This document shows, in pieces, positions 17,029 through 25,465 of a stretch of DNA of 64,000 nucleotides. Position numbers and translations under genes: made by a program. The notes under the pieces are model-generated. The model made no database searches. It had not been told where the DNA came from and was given only the letters and a program-made list of their open reading frames with translations. The stretch covers positions 156,340 through 220,339 of the forward strand of contig NZ_FNEE01000008.1 of the NCBI RefSeq assembly GCF_900099905.1, given 5' to 3'. How positions within the stretch are numbered: position 1 is the first letter of the stretch; every line of letters begins with the position of its first letter. This DNA is from Mesorhizobium muleiense (GTDB lineage Bacteria; Pseudomonadota; Alphaproteobacteria; Rhizobiales; Rhizobiaceae).

Positions 17029-17801
17029 GGCTTAGTCATCTTGACGATGCGCAGTTTTACGCCCGCCTGTTCGAGCTTTTGCGCCTGCGCATCGCTTACG
17101 CCGTCGGTCGTCAGCACCGCGTCGAAACGGGTCAGATCGTCAAAGACATGCAGGGCGACCTTGTCGAACTTGGAATGGTCGACGACAAGAATGCGCCTGG
17201 TCGAGGCAGCAACCATCGCTTGCTTGACCCGGACCACATGCTGGTCCTGGATGAAGGCCGTGGTGCCTGAGATCGCCGAAGCCGAGCAAATCAGAAGATT
17301 GGCGCGCAATTGCGCCACGGCATTCTCGCAGACGATGCCGATATAGGCATTGTAGGTGCGGTGATACTGACCGCCTAGGCAGATGAAGTCGATATCGTCG
17401 ACATTGGTCAGCAGTGCTGCAGTCGCGACGCTGTTGGTGATGACGGTCAGTGGCTTGATGTCGGGCAGCAGTGGCGCGATCGCGTTCGCCGTCGTCGAAT
17501 CGTCCAGCATGACGGCCTGGCCGGCCTCGATATAATCCAGCGCCGCATGCGCCAGCGCATCCTTTTCGGCCCTGCCGACCGTCACCCGATAGCGGAAAGC
17601 GCTTTCATAAAGGCCGGAAGGCTGCACCGTCACCGCGCCGTGCAGCTTGCGCAGCACGCCCTGGTGCGCCAGTTGGTCGATATGGCGGTGGATGGTCATC
17701 CGCGACACGCCGAAATGCTCGACCAGGTCGTCGATGCGCACCTGGCCGAATTTGATCACATAGTCGGCGATTTCCTCGCGCCGTTCGTCGGCCTTGATCA
17801 T
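17025..17801 (-). CDS. DeoR/GlpR-family transcriptional regulator
   Basis: A 258-residue repressor-type regulator. The N-terminal DeoR winged helix is clear (RREEIADYVIKFGQVRIDDL, then FGVSRMTIHRHIDQLAHQGV). The C-terminal sensor domain shows MLDDSTTANAIAPLL and NSVATAALL, the phosphosugar-binding pattern of the family. It is embedded between the kinase and dehydrogenase genes with 4-bp overlaps on both sides, so it very likely controls this operon in response to a phosphorylated intermediate, and perhaps the ABC operon as well. Confidence 0.9.
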   Translation of the reverse strand: MIKADERREEIADYVIKFGQVRIDDLVEHFGVSRMTIHRHIDQLAHQGVLRKLHGAVTVQPSGLYESAFRYRVTVGRAEKDALAHAALDYIEAGQAVMLDDSTTANAIAPLLPDIKPLTVITNSVATAALLTNVDDIDFICLGGQYHRTYNAYIGIVCENAVAQLRANLLICSASAISGTTAFIQDQHVVRVKQAMVAASTRRILVVDHSKFDKVALHVFDDLTRFDAVLTTDGVSDAQAQKLEQAGVKLRIVKMTKP

Positions 17802-19333
17802 GCAGCCCCCTCAATGCTTTGCCGCGCCAGCCTTTCGATCTCCGGCCATTGCGGCTTGAGCGATTCGGCAATGCGGCAATAGAGAGAAAAACGGTCCTCG
17901 AAAGCCGCATTGCGCGCCGCGTCGGGCAGATATTCATGGCTCGTCTCGCTGACGGCGCGCGCGCCCTGTTGCGGCGTGGCAAACAGGCCAACCGCGGCGC
18001 CGGCACAAAGCGCTGCGCCGAAGGCAGCCGCCTCGTCGGTCGACGTGACGATGACCGGTGCGTTGAGTACGTCGGCGAACATCTGCGCGAAGGCCGGATT
18101 GCGCGAACCGCCGCCGGTGAGCCGCACCTCACGAACGGCAAAGCCGTCGCGCAGCGCTTCGACGTGAGTGCGGTGGTTGAAGACGATGCCTTCCAGCACT
18201 GCCTTCAGCATGTCGCCGCGATCATGCCAGCCATGCAGGCCGAGAAAGCTGGCGCTGGCGGCATTGCCGTAAGGCGAGCCGAACAAATAGGGATGGAACA
18301 AGATGGTCGAAGGCCTGCCAAGCGCAACGTCGATCTCTGCCGCCAGCATCTCGTGGATCGAGCCGCCGGTCCTTTTTGCTTCATCCTGTTCCGGGCGGCA
18401 GAGCGTGTCGAGGAACCAGTCGTAATTCGCCGTCGAGGCCGGCGAGATCGACATGTTGTTCCAACGCCCCAAGTCGATAGCGTTGCGGCAGAACCAGCGC
18501 GGGTCGACACGCGGCTCGGTGGAGACGATTTCGTTGATCGAATAGGTGCCGGCGACGATGCTGACCACGCCCTCCTCGTGGCCGCCGATGCCAAGCGCCG
18601 ATGCCGTGACATCATGCAGGCCGCAAGCGACCGGCGTGCCTTTCGCAAGCCCGCTCATCGCCGCTGCATCGGCGGTGACGTAGCCGACGATGTCGGCCGA
18701 ATGCGCCATCGGCGGCAAGGCTTCAAACAACGCCTCAAGACCGAAAATGCGCATCGCCTCCGGCACATAGCTTTGCGTACGCACATTGGTGAACGAGGTG
18801 CTTGCCTCCGTGAGGTCAGTGCCGATGGTGCCGGTCAGGCAAAACCGCAGCCAGTCCTTGCAGGCGAATACGTGCCCTGTCCGGCTGAAGCGTTCCGGGT
18901 CGTGCTCCCGCAACCAAACCAGCAGCGACGACGGTGAGGAAGCGTGCGGCACTTGGCCGGTCAGGGCGAGCGCTTCGGCGAAGACCGAACTTCGCGACCA
19001 TCTGTCGACGATTTCGCCCGACCGGCTGTCCAGCGACAATATGCCGGGGCCCAGCGGCCGGCGATCGTTGTCGAGCAGGTACAGACCATCACCATGCGCG
19101 GTCGCCGCCACTGCCTTGATGTCGCTGGCCGGCCGGCCGCTCAAGGCAATGGCCTCCCGGATCGCCTCGGCGGTCGCTTGCCAGAGACCGGCCATGTCGC
19201 GTTCGACCCAGCGCGCGTGCGGCATCGATTGCGGCACCCGCCGGCGCGCCACCGACAGTTGCGAACCGTCGGCGTCGAAGATCACTGCCTTCGTCACCGT
19301 CAGGCCGTTGTCGATCCCAAGCAGGCTGGACAT
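17798..19333 (-). CDS. FGGY-family carbohydrate kinase
   Basis: A 511-residue sugar/polyol kinase. The N-terminal phosphate motif LLGIDNGLTVTKAVIFD and the C-terminal FGGY-type nucleotide motif REVRLTGGGSRNPAFAQMFAD are present, with HGDGLYLLD and a substrate-loop region ILSLDSRSGEI. It most resembles L-xylulose kinase (LyxK) and also erythritol kinase; neither can be chosen from sequence alone. It is the first gene of the kinase-regulator-dehydrogenase operon and would phosphorylate the imported substrate, the dehydrogenase acting next. Confidence 0.87.
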   Translation of the reverse strand: MSSLLGIDNGLTVTKAVIFDADGSQLSVARRRVPQSMPHARWVERDMAGLWQATAEAIREAIALSGRPASDIKAVAATAHGDGLYLLDNDRRPLGPGILSLDSRSGEIVDRWSRSSVFAEALALTGQVPHASSPSSLLVWLREHDPERFSRTGHVFACKDWLRFCLTGTIGTDLTEASTSFTNVRTQSYVPEAMRIFGLEALFEALPPMAHSADIVGYVTADAAAMSGLAKGTPVACGLHDVTASALGIGGHEEGVVSIVAGTYSINEIVSTEPRVDPRWFCRNAIDLGRWNNMSISPASTANYDWFLDTLCRPEQDEAKRTGGSIHEMLAAEIDVALGRPSTILFHPYLFGSPYGNAASASFLGLHGWHDRGDMLKAVLEGIVFNHRTHVEALRDGFAVREVRLTGGGSRNPAFAQMFADVLNAPVIVTSTDEAAAFGAALCAGAAVGLFATPQQGARAVSETSHEYLPDAARNAAFEDRFSLYCRIAESLKPQWPEIERLARQSIEGAA

Positions 19334-19469
19334 GGCTACCTCTCAGCTCATCGCTTGCCGATACGCGTTGCGAATAGGATTCTGGTGCTTTGCGCTTGAC
19401 GACGGCGGGGAAAGCTGCCCGGCGAAGCAACCGCCGAACACCGATGGGAAATCCGAACCAACGGAATCG

Positions 19470-19498
19470 ACCATACAGTGGTGTTAAATTAACGTCAA
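19470..19498 (-). promoter_or_regulatory. Promoter/operator of the kinase operon
   Basis: Minus-strand -35 TTGACG (19498-19493), a 17-bp spacer and -10 TATGGT (19475-19470), with GTTAAATTAAC as a near-palindrome in the spacer. It is almost the same element as at 15077-15105, in a 349-bp gene-free stretch that otherwise shows nothing. Confidence 0.6.
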
Positions 19499-19682
19499 CA
19501 TGTGTGATTTTTGGACGCAATCCTGCGGCGGGCCAAGGGCCTACCAGCGCTGAAGTCCCGAGCTCGCCATCATCGATGCGGCTTTCGCAGACTGATTTGG
19601 ATCTCCCGGAAGCCGCTGAACGGCGACCGAGATAAGTCGTGGCAGCCATTGGCGTAGCCGCCACGACAAGGGTCTCACCAGC

Positions 19683-21194
19683 CTAGTCGATGTCGAAGGA
19701 CACGCCTTGGGCCAGCGGCAGCGCCTTGGAATAGTTCACCGTGTTGGTGGCGCGCCGCATGTAAGCCTTCCAGGCGTCGGAACCGCTCTCGCGGCCGCCG
19801 CCGGTCTCCTTCTCGCCGCCGAAGGCGCCGCCGATCTCGGCCCCCGACGTGCCTATGTTGACGTTGGCGATGCCGCAGTCGGACCCGTCGACGCCGAGGA
19901 AGCGCTCGGATTCCTGCAGGTCGCGGGTGAAGATCGACGACGACAGCCCCGCTCCGACCGCATTGTGCTCGTCGAGCACGGCGTCGAAGTCCGAGTATTT
20001 CATCACGTAGAGGATCGGCGCGAAGGTCTCTTCCGTCACCGGCGAGACCTGCTTGGGCATCTCGATCAGCGCCGGACGAACGTAATAAGCGTCGGGAAGG
20101 CCGTTCTCGACCCGCGCGCCGCCGGTGACCTTGCCGCCTTGAGCGGCGGCTTCCTTCAACGCGTTCTGCATGCTGTCGAAGGCTGCCTTGTCGATCAACG
20201 GTCCGACCAGCGCTGATGTCTCCAGCGGATTGCCGACAGAGACGCTTTCATAGGCCTTTTTCAGGCGCGGAACGAGTTGGTCGTAGACGCTCTCATGCAC
20301 GAACAGGCGCCTGAGCGTCGTGCAGCGCTGGCCGGCGGTGCCCATGGCGCCGAAGGCGATGGCGCGCAAGGCCATGTCGAGATCGGCCGTCGGGCAGACG
20401 ATGCCGGCATTGTTGCCGCCGAGCTCCAGCACGGCGCGGGCAAAGCGCTTCGCCAGCCGTGGACCGACATCCCTGCCCATGCGGGTCGAGCCGGTGGCCG
20501 AGACCAGCGGCACATCAGGATGATCGACCAGAATTTCGCCGACGGCGCGATCGCCGATCAGCACCGAAATCAATCCTTCCGGAGCATCGCCGAAACGTTC
20601 AGCCGCACGCTTGAAGATCGCCTCGCAGGCGAGCGCCGTCAGCGGTGTCTTTTCCGATGGCTTCCACACCACCGCGTCGCCGCAGACCAGCGCCAGCGCG
20701 GCGTTCCACGACCACACCGCGACCGGGAAGTTGAAGGCCGAAATCACGCCGACGACGCCCAGCGGGTGCCAGGTTTCCATCATGCGATGACCCGGGCGCT
20801 CGGTGGCGATGGTCAGGCCGTACAATTGCCGCGACAGGCCGACGGCGAAATCGCAGATGTCGATCATCTCCTGCACTTCGCCGAGCCCTTCGGACGGGAT
20901 CTTGCCGACCTCGATCGACACCAGCCGGCCAAGCTCTGCCTTGTGCGCGCGCAGTTCCTCGCCTAGCAGCCGCACCAGCTCGCCGCGCTTCGGCGCCGGC
21001 ACCAGCCGCCATGTCTGGAAGGCTTTATGCGCCCTGTCGATGGTCTCTGCCGCATCGGCCGGTGAGATCGTCTTCAGCGCGGCGATCTGCTCACCCGTCA
21101 CCGGGCTGCGCACGATGAGATCGCCGCCTGAAAGCGCAGCCTCGGCAACGCCCAGTTTCGCCAGCAGCCCGGCTGTTTCCTTCGCAATCGTCAT
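19683..21194 (-). CDS. amaB: Aldehyde dehydrogenase, ALDH7 type (aminoadipate-semialdehyde / piperideine-6-carboxylate dehydrogenase)
   Basis: A 503-residue NAD-dependent dehydrogenase. The catalytic Cys is in GTAGQRCTTLRR and the general-base Glu in LELGGNNAG; ISAFNFPVAVWSWNAALALVCGD and the C-terminal NIGTSGAEIGGAFGGEKETGGGRESGSD are typical of the ALDH7/antiquitin branch. That branch oxidises alpha-aminoadipate semialdehyde in lysine breakdown. A glutaryl-CoA dehydrogenase gene 11 kb away also belongs to lysine catabolism. The gene appears monocistronic. Confidence 0.85.
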   Translation of the reverse strand: MTIAKETAGLLAKLGVAEAALSGGDLIVRSPVTGEQIAALKTISPADAAETIDRAHKAFQTWRLVPAPKRGELVRLLGEELRAHKAELGRLVSIEVGKIPSEGLGEVQEMIDICDFAVGLSRQLYGLTIATERPGHRMMETWHPLGVVGVISAFNFPVAVWSWNAALALVCGDAVVWKPSEKTPLTALACEAIFKRAAERFGDAPEGLISVLIGDRAVGEILVDHPDVPLVSATGSTRMGRDVGPRLAKRFARAVLELGGNNAGIVCPTADLDMALRAIAFGAMGTAGQRCTTLRRLFVHESVYDQLVPRLKKAYESVSVGNPLETSALVGPLIDKAAFDSMQNALKEAAAQGGKVTGGARVENGLPDAYYVRPALIEMPKQVSPVTEETFAPILYVMKYSDFDAVLDEHNAVGAGLSSSIFTRDLQESERFLGVDGSDCGIANVNIGTSGAEIGGAFGGEKETGGGRESGSDAWKAYMRRATNTVNYSKALPLAQGVSFDID

Positions 21195-21226
21195 TTTCTT
21201 TCCCTTTCAGACCCGTCGCTCAATTA

Positions 21227-21291
21227 TGCATGTCGCCCAAAAGCATGCCCTCGGGCCTGACCCCAAGTGCGCAGCGGTTTTGGGACATGCA
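21227..21291. repeat. Mesorhizobium-type palindromic intergenic element, copy A
   Basis: Begins TGCATGTCGCCCAAAAGC and ends GGTTTTGGGACATGCA, so the ends are inverted repeats. It lies between the aldehyde dehydrogenase and sigma-factor genes; related copies are at 33759, 47064 and 51188. Confidence 0.75.
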
Positions 21292-21425
21292 CCCTTGCGC
21301 CATGCCGTCCCTGCACCGATCGGCACATCAGGCGCTGTCATGGCGTGGCATTACTCGCTTCAGGGAAAAATCGCCACCCCGGCATGGTCTAAGCCAAAGG
21401 CAGACCGTTGAACCAGCGAGTCGTC

Positions 21426-22697
21426 TCAGCGCGCTGCCTGCGCACCCCGCACGGCGCCTTCCTTCATCAGGCGGTCGATGTGCATGCGGATATGGGCGGC
21501 CTCGGCGGCCGTATTGGCAAGCGCAATGGCGCGGTCGAAGGCGATGCGCGCCTCCTCACCACGACCGAGCTGCATCAGCAGGCCACCCCTAAGGCCGAAG
21601 AAGTGGAAATAGCCGGAAAGCCTTTGTTCCAACGGCTCGATCATGGCAAGTGCGGCTTCCGGCCCGCGCACCTTGGCGACCGCGACGGCGCGATTGAGCG
21701 TCACCACCGGCGACGGCTGCATCTGCTCGAGCAGGCTGTAGAGCAGCTCGATCTCGTTCCAGTCCGTGTCCTCGGGCCTTTCCGCGCGCGCATGCAGGGC
21801 GGCGATCGCCGCTTGCACCTGATAGGGACCGGGCTTGTGGTGGCGCAGCGCTTTGTCGACCAGCGCCAGCCCCTCGTCGATCATCTTGCGGCTCCACAGG
21901 CTGCGGTCCTGGTCTTCGAGCAGCACGATTTCGCCGTTCTCGTCGAAACGCGCCGGCGCACGCGCATGCTGAAGCAGCAAGAGTGCCGTCAGGCCCATGA
22001 TCTCCGGCTCGGTCTGGAACAGCCTGAGCAGCAGCCGGGCCAGCCGGATCGCCTCCTCGCAGAGCGGCGCGCGCGCCGGCGCCTCACCGCTGTTGGTCGA
22101 ATAGCCTTCGTTGAAGATCAGGTAGACCATGGCGGCGACCGCGGCGAGCCGCTCGGAGCGCTCGACCGCACCGGGCGTCTCGAACGGCACGCCGGCATCG
22201 GCGATGCGCGCCTTGGCACGTGTGATGCGCTGCTCCATGGCGCTTTCGCCGACGAGAAAAGCGCGGGCGATCTGCTTGACGCTCAGGCCTGAAACGATGC
22301 GCAACGCCACGGCGATCTGCTGCGTCGCCGGCAGGTCGGGATGACAGCAGATGAACAGCAGCCGCAATATGTCGTCGCGGTAGTGCGCGCCGTCCAGCCG
22401 TTCGGCGATATCGGTTTCGGCATCTTCCAGATCGGAGATCTGGTGCTCTTCCGGCAGCGGCGCCTGCTTGGCACGCTTGCGCACCGCGTCGATGCCGCTG
22501 TTGCGGCCAACGAAGATCAGCCAGGCTGCCGGATCGCGCGGCGGGCCGTTTGTCGGCCAGTTCTTCAGAGCGCGCAGGCAAGCGTCCTGGAAAGCTTCCT
22601 CCGCCGCGTCGAGATCGCGGAAGTAGCGCAACAGCGCGCCCATCGCCTGTGGGCGGGCGGTGCTGATCGCTGTGCTGATCCAGGTAAGGTCGGTCAT
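21426..22697 (-). CDS. ECF sigma factor, ECF42-like with C-terminal helical (TPR-like) domain
   Basis: A 423-residue sigma factor. Region 2 covers about residues 15-65 (LLRYFRDLDAAEEAFQDACL) and region 4 residues 120-175 (LSVKQIARAFLVGESAMEQR). The long C-terminal half contains NEGYSTN and ALHARAERPEDTDW, the hallmark of the ECF42 group. These factors have no classic anti-sigma partner; the C-terminal domain is thought to tune activity. The ATG at 22697 overlaps the stop of the DGPF-domain gene, the usual ECF42 partner. Confidence 0.9.
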   Translation of the reverse strand: MTDLTWISTAISTARPQAMGALLRYFRDLDAAEEAFQDACLRALKNWPTNGPPRDPAAWLIFVGRNSGIDAVRKRAKQAPLPEEHQISDLEDAETDIAERLDGAHYRDDILRLLFICCHPDLPATQQIAVALRIVSGLSVKQIARAFLVGESAMEQRITRAKARIADAGVPFETPGAVERSERLAAVAAMVYLIFNEGYSTNSGEAPARAPLCEEAIRLARLLLRLFQTEPEIMGLTALLLLQHARAPARFDENGEIVLLEDQDRSLWSRKMIDEGLALVDKALRHHKPGPYQVQAAIAALHARAERPEDTDWNEIELLYSLLEQMQPSPVVTLNRAVAVAKVRGPEAALAMIEPLEQRLSGYFHFFGLRGGLLMQLGRGEEARIAFDRAIALANTAAEAAHIRMHIDRLMKEGAVRGAQAAR

Positions 22698-23068
22698 GCT
22701 GAAACCTTGGCGGGATTGAAGAGCGAAACCGGCCGTATCTCGTAGGAGCCGCCGCTCGGGTTGACCTCGGAAAGCTCGCGCGCAAAGTCGACGGCCTCGT
22801 CGAGATCGGCGCATTCGAGCGTGTAGAAGCCGAGGAACTGTTCCTTGGTTTCGGCAAACGGGCCATCGATGACGACCGATTCGCCCTTGACCTTTCTCAG
22901 CGTTGTCGCAGCGGTCGTCGGCAGCAGCCGCGCCACCGGGCCAAGCCGGCCGGCCCGAGCGTATTTTTCCTGCACGCCCAGGAGTTTTTCCATGACGGCA
23001 TCGTCCTGTTCCTTGCTCCACGAGCAGACGACGTCTTCGGAGGCATAGCAGAGGATTGCGTAGAGCAT
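22694..23068 (-). CDS. YCII/DGPF-domain protein, ECF42 partner
   Basis: A 124-residue protein with the DGPF signature in VVIDGPFAETKEQFLGFYTLE and a YCII-type ferredoxin-like fold. Such genes nearly always sit next to ECF42 sigma factors, as here with a 4-bp overlap, and are members of their regulons in other species. The molecular activity is unknown. It is first in the operon, so the regulated promoter should lie within 23069-23172. Confidence 0.88.
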   Translation of the reverse strand: MLYAILCYASEDVVCSWSKEQDDAVMEKLLGVQEKYARAGRLGPVARLLPTTAATTLRKVKGESVVIDGPFAETKEQFLGFYTLECADLDEAVDFARELSEVNPSGGSYEIRPVSLFNPAKVSA

Positions 23069-23172
23069 GGGCGCGTCCTTTTCTCTGTCAAAGGACGAAA
23101 CAGTAGGACCGATCCCGACACAACGTCGATAAAAAAATCACGTCCTGCTCACCCAGAAGCCCCGATGTGCAG

Positions 23173-23745
23173 CTATGTTTGGATTGGCCGATACATCAAG
23201 ACCCGGCCCGTCGGGATCAGCTGCAGCAAATAATCGAAGTCGCTGATGTTGCCCGTTAGAACGGCAAATCCCAATTTCTGGGCCTGCAGGAACAGAACGC
23301 AATCCTGAAGCGCCCGCAGCCTGGAATCATTCTTGTAGCCTTGCAGGCGACACAGCATTCCTGAGAGGAGTGCGGCTCGGCCCAGGACATCGGGATCTGC
23401 TGCAAAAACCCGATGCGGCGGCATATCCTCGATCATGGTCCCGATCTGCTTGATCGCTTCGGCGGTGCCCGGGTGGTTCGGCTTGAGGACGCCAACCGTG
23501 TGCATCAGTTCCTGGATGGCTATGGTTGAATGATTGACCTGCCTGATGTCGAGGAGGTCGGCAACTGCTTCTGGCGCTCGGCCTTGCAAACCGTCAAGGT
23601 AAACACAGGTATCCAGCAGCAATTCCTGTCCCGCCTCGACAAGGTTACCGATGATCGGCAGCTCCTTGTCGGGCCGGCGGCTTAACGTTTTCTGGGGGTC
23701 AAATCGCGACCATCTGACGGCCGCACCGAAGTCGAAATCGGCCAA
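23173..23745 (-). CDS. PIN-domain nuclease, probable toxin (VapC-like)
   Basis: The 190 residues contain acidic positions in the order expected of a PIN nuclease: LLLDTCVYLDGL (about residue 43), TIAIQEL, and ALQDCVLFLQAQKLGFAVLTGNISDFDYL. It probably cleaves RNA and is held inactive by the protein encoded just upstream. The start is TTG at 23745, one base after the antitoxin stop; no later start keeps the first catalytic Asp. It is longer than most VapC toxins because of a 40-residue N-terminal extension. Confidence 0.72.
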   Translation of the reverse strand: MADFDFGAAVRWSRFDPQKTLSRRPDKELPIIGNLVEAGQELLLDTCVYLDGLQGRAPEAVADLLDIRQVNHSTIAIQELMHTVGVLKPNHPGTAEAIKQIGTMIEDMPPHRVFAADPDVLGRAALLSGMLCRLQGYKNDSRLRALQDCVLFLQAQKLGFAVLTGNISDFDYLLQLIPTGRVLMYRPIQT

Positions 23746-23746
23746 T

Positions 23747-24088
23747 TCAGAATCCGAGCTTCAGCGTCGGATCCACCGTTCCACGTGTTTTCCTGAAGGT
23801 CTCGGCGAAATTGTCTTCCAAGGCTACATTTGCCAGCGCAAATTCGACCAGCTCGGTATCAGACGTCAATCCGGTTCGAGCCTTAGCCTGCTTGATCAGG
23901 TCGGCACTCACCCGTCCCGCGATCCTGCCGTTCTTCTCAGCGCGCAGGCCGGATTCTTCTGCCCTCTGCAGGACGGCATCAATTCTGGCCAGGCGACGCA
24001 TCTGCATTTTCGCAGCCGCTTTGGGAAGCGTTTTCGTCCGCTTGCCAGCGGCGAGGCCGCGACGGACATGTACAGCTGTCTTCGCCAT
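23747..24088 (-). CDS. Probable RHH-type antitoxin
   Basis: A 113-residue basic protein. The N-terminal 50 residues are Lys/Arg/Ala-rich; residues 55-100 (GRIAGRVSADLIKQAKARTG, LTSDTELVEFALANVAL) look like a ribbon-helix-helix DNA-binding unit. It immediately precedes the PIN gene, giving the usual antitoxin-toxin order. The RHH near the C-terminus is unusual, as most such antitoxins bind DNA with the N-terminus. Confidence 0.65.
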   Translation of the reverse strand: MAKTAVHVRRGLAAGKRTKTLPKAAAKMQMRRLARIDAVLQRAEESGLRAEKNGRIAGRVSADLIKQAKARTGLTSDTELVEFALANVALEDNFAETFRKTRGTVDPTLKLGF

Positions 24089-24194
24089 CAGGGTGCCTCA
24101 CCTTCTGTTTAACAATAATCGATTTTGGACAACATAGCAGGAAAGACAATGTTTTCAATGCCCGCTTCCGGCACAGGTTCAGGCGCGCTTCGGT

Positions 24195-25301
24195 TCAGCT
24201 TTCCTGCGCCTTCAGCCATCTCAGAACGATGGCTTCTTCGTCATCAAGGCCGGCTATCGATCGCTTCCGCTTGTTCGCATCCGCCATTTCGCCGAGCAGC
24301 CGACCTTCGGACCAGGCTTCGAAAACCTGTGGGTGGATATAACAGCTGCGGCAGATGGCGCGCGTGTTGCCCAGCCGCTCGGCGACCTTGTCGATGACGC
24401 CGTTCATCACCCGCTTCTGTTGTGCCTGGCTTTCGGGTCGTTCGGTTTGCGCAAACAGCGACGCAGCATGGATGGTGCCGCCCCAGGTTCGGAAATGCTT
24501 CGAGCTGAAATCCGCCCCCGCCGTCTCCCTGATATAGCGGTTGACGTCGTCGGAGCGGATCGGTCGCCTGCTTCCGTCCTCGTCGAGATACTGGAACAAC
24601 TTCTGGCCCGGCAGATCCTGCGCCCCGCGCACGATCCTGGCGATCCGGCGATCGACGAGCTTCAGCTTCCACTCCTTGCCGGACTTGCCCTTGAAAGCGA
24701 AACGCAGGCTCGAGCCACTGATGTCGACATGGCGGTCGCGCAGCGTGGTCAGCCCAAAGCTGTTGTTGTCGCGGGCGTAGGCAGCATTGCCGACGCGGAT
24801 CATCGTGTTGTCGAGCAGCCAGACCACAGCGGCGACAACGCGTTCCAGCGGCAGGCCGTGACGGCGCAGATCGGCGTCGATCTGGCGTCGCAGTTCAGGC
24901 AGGCTCCCTGCAAAGGCAACCAGGCTCGAATATTTGACGCCGTCGCGCTCCTCGGCCCATTGCGGATGATAGCGATATTGCTTGCGTCCGCGCTGGTCTC
25001 GGCCGGTCGCCTGGATGTGACCGTTGGCATCCGGCGCGATCCACACATCCGTCCACGCCGGCGGGATGGCGAGTGCCTTGATGCGGGCCATGGTGTCTGT
25101 GTCGACGCCCTGCCCGTCAGGCCCTTTGTACGAAAATCCCTTGCCGGCCCTGAAGCGGCGGATACCGGGCTCGGTATCGGTGACATAGGTGAGCGAGGCT
25201 CGATCGGCCGAGGCCTCTCCGCCATTCTTCGGCGCCCCGTTTTTTGGTGCACCCTCCTTGGCAGCCGACCGGCCAGTCGACGATCCGGATTTGTCCAGCA
25301 T
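24195..25301 (-). CDS. DNA topoisomerase IB (poxvirus type)
   Basis: A 368-residue enzyme that relaxes supercoils by transient 3'-phosphotyrosine linkage. The N-terminal domain has GRDQRGRKQYRYHPQW; the catalytic domain shows MIRVGNAAYARDNNSFGLTTL, FKGKSGKEW, FRTWGGT and the active Tyr in SCYIHP. The first 35 residues are a low-complexity tail with a repeated GAPKNG. The gene reads alone; the transglutaminase operon ends 164 bp upstream. Confidence 0.92.
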   Translation of the reverse strand: MLDKSGSSTGRSAAKEGAPKNGAPKNGGEASADRASLTYVTDTEPGIRRFRAGKGFSYKGPDGQGVDTDTMARIKALAIPPAWTDVWIAPDANGHIQATGRDQRGRKQYRYHPQWAEERDGVKYSSLVAFAGSLPELRRQIDADLRRHGLPLERVVAAVVWLLDNTMIRVGNAAYARDNNSFGLTTLRDRHVDISGSSLRFAFKGKSGKEWKLKLVDRRIARIVRGAQDLPGQKLFQYLDEDGSRRPIRSDDVNRYIRETAGADFSSKHFRTWGGTIHAASLFAQTERPESQAQQKRVMNGVIDKVAERLGNTRAICRSCYIHPQVFEAWSEGRLLGEMADANKRKRSIAGLDDEEAIVLRWLKAQES

Positions 25302-25465
25302 GTCCTCTCCACGGAATCTTCCCGTAGATAAGCAACGGATCGGCCCGCTGGTTCCGCCATTGCTTCGACGAACATGGCTGCCACAAAGATGCCGGGCTCA
25401 CCGCATGCGCGTTTGAGAAGCAGCCTTCTGCCGATGTTCAAGATCGATTGCGGCCTCGCTTGCCG

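Noticed and set aside
17798..19333. Naming the kinase eryA and the dehydrogenase eryB
   Set aside because: Gene order resembles erythritol loci, but the kinase also looks like L-xylulose kinase and no eryC/eryD-like genes are present, so symbols would be guesses.
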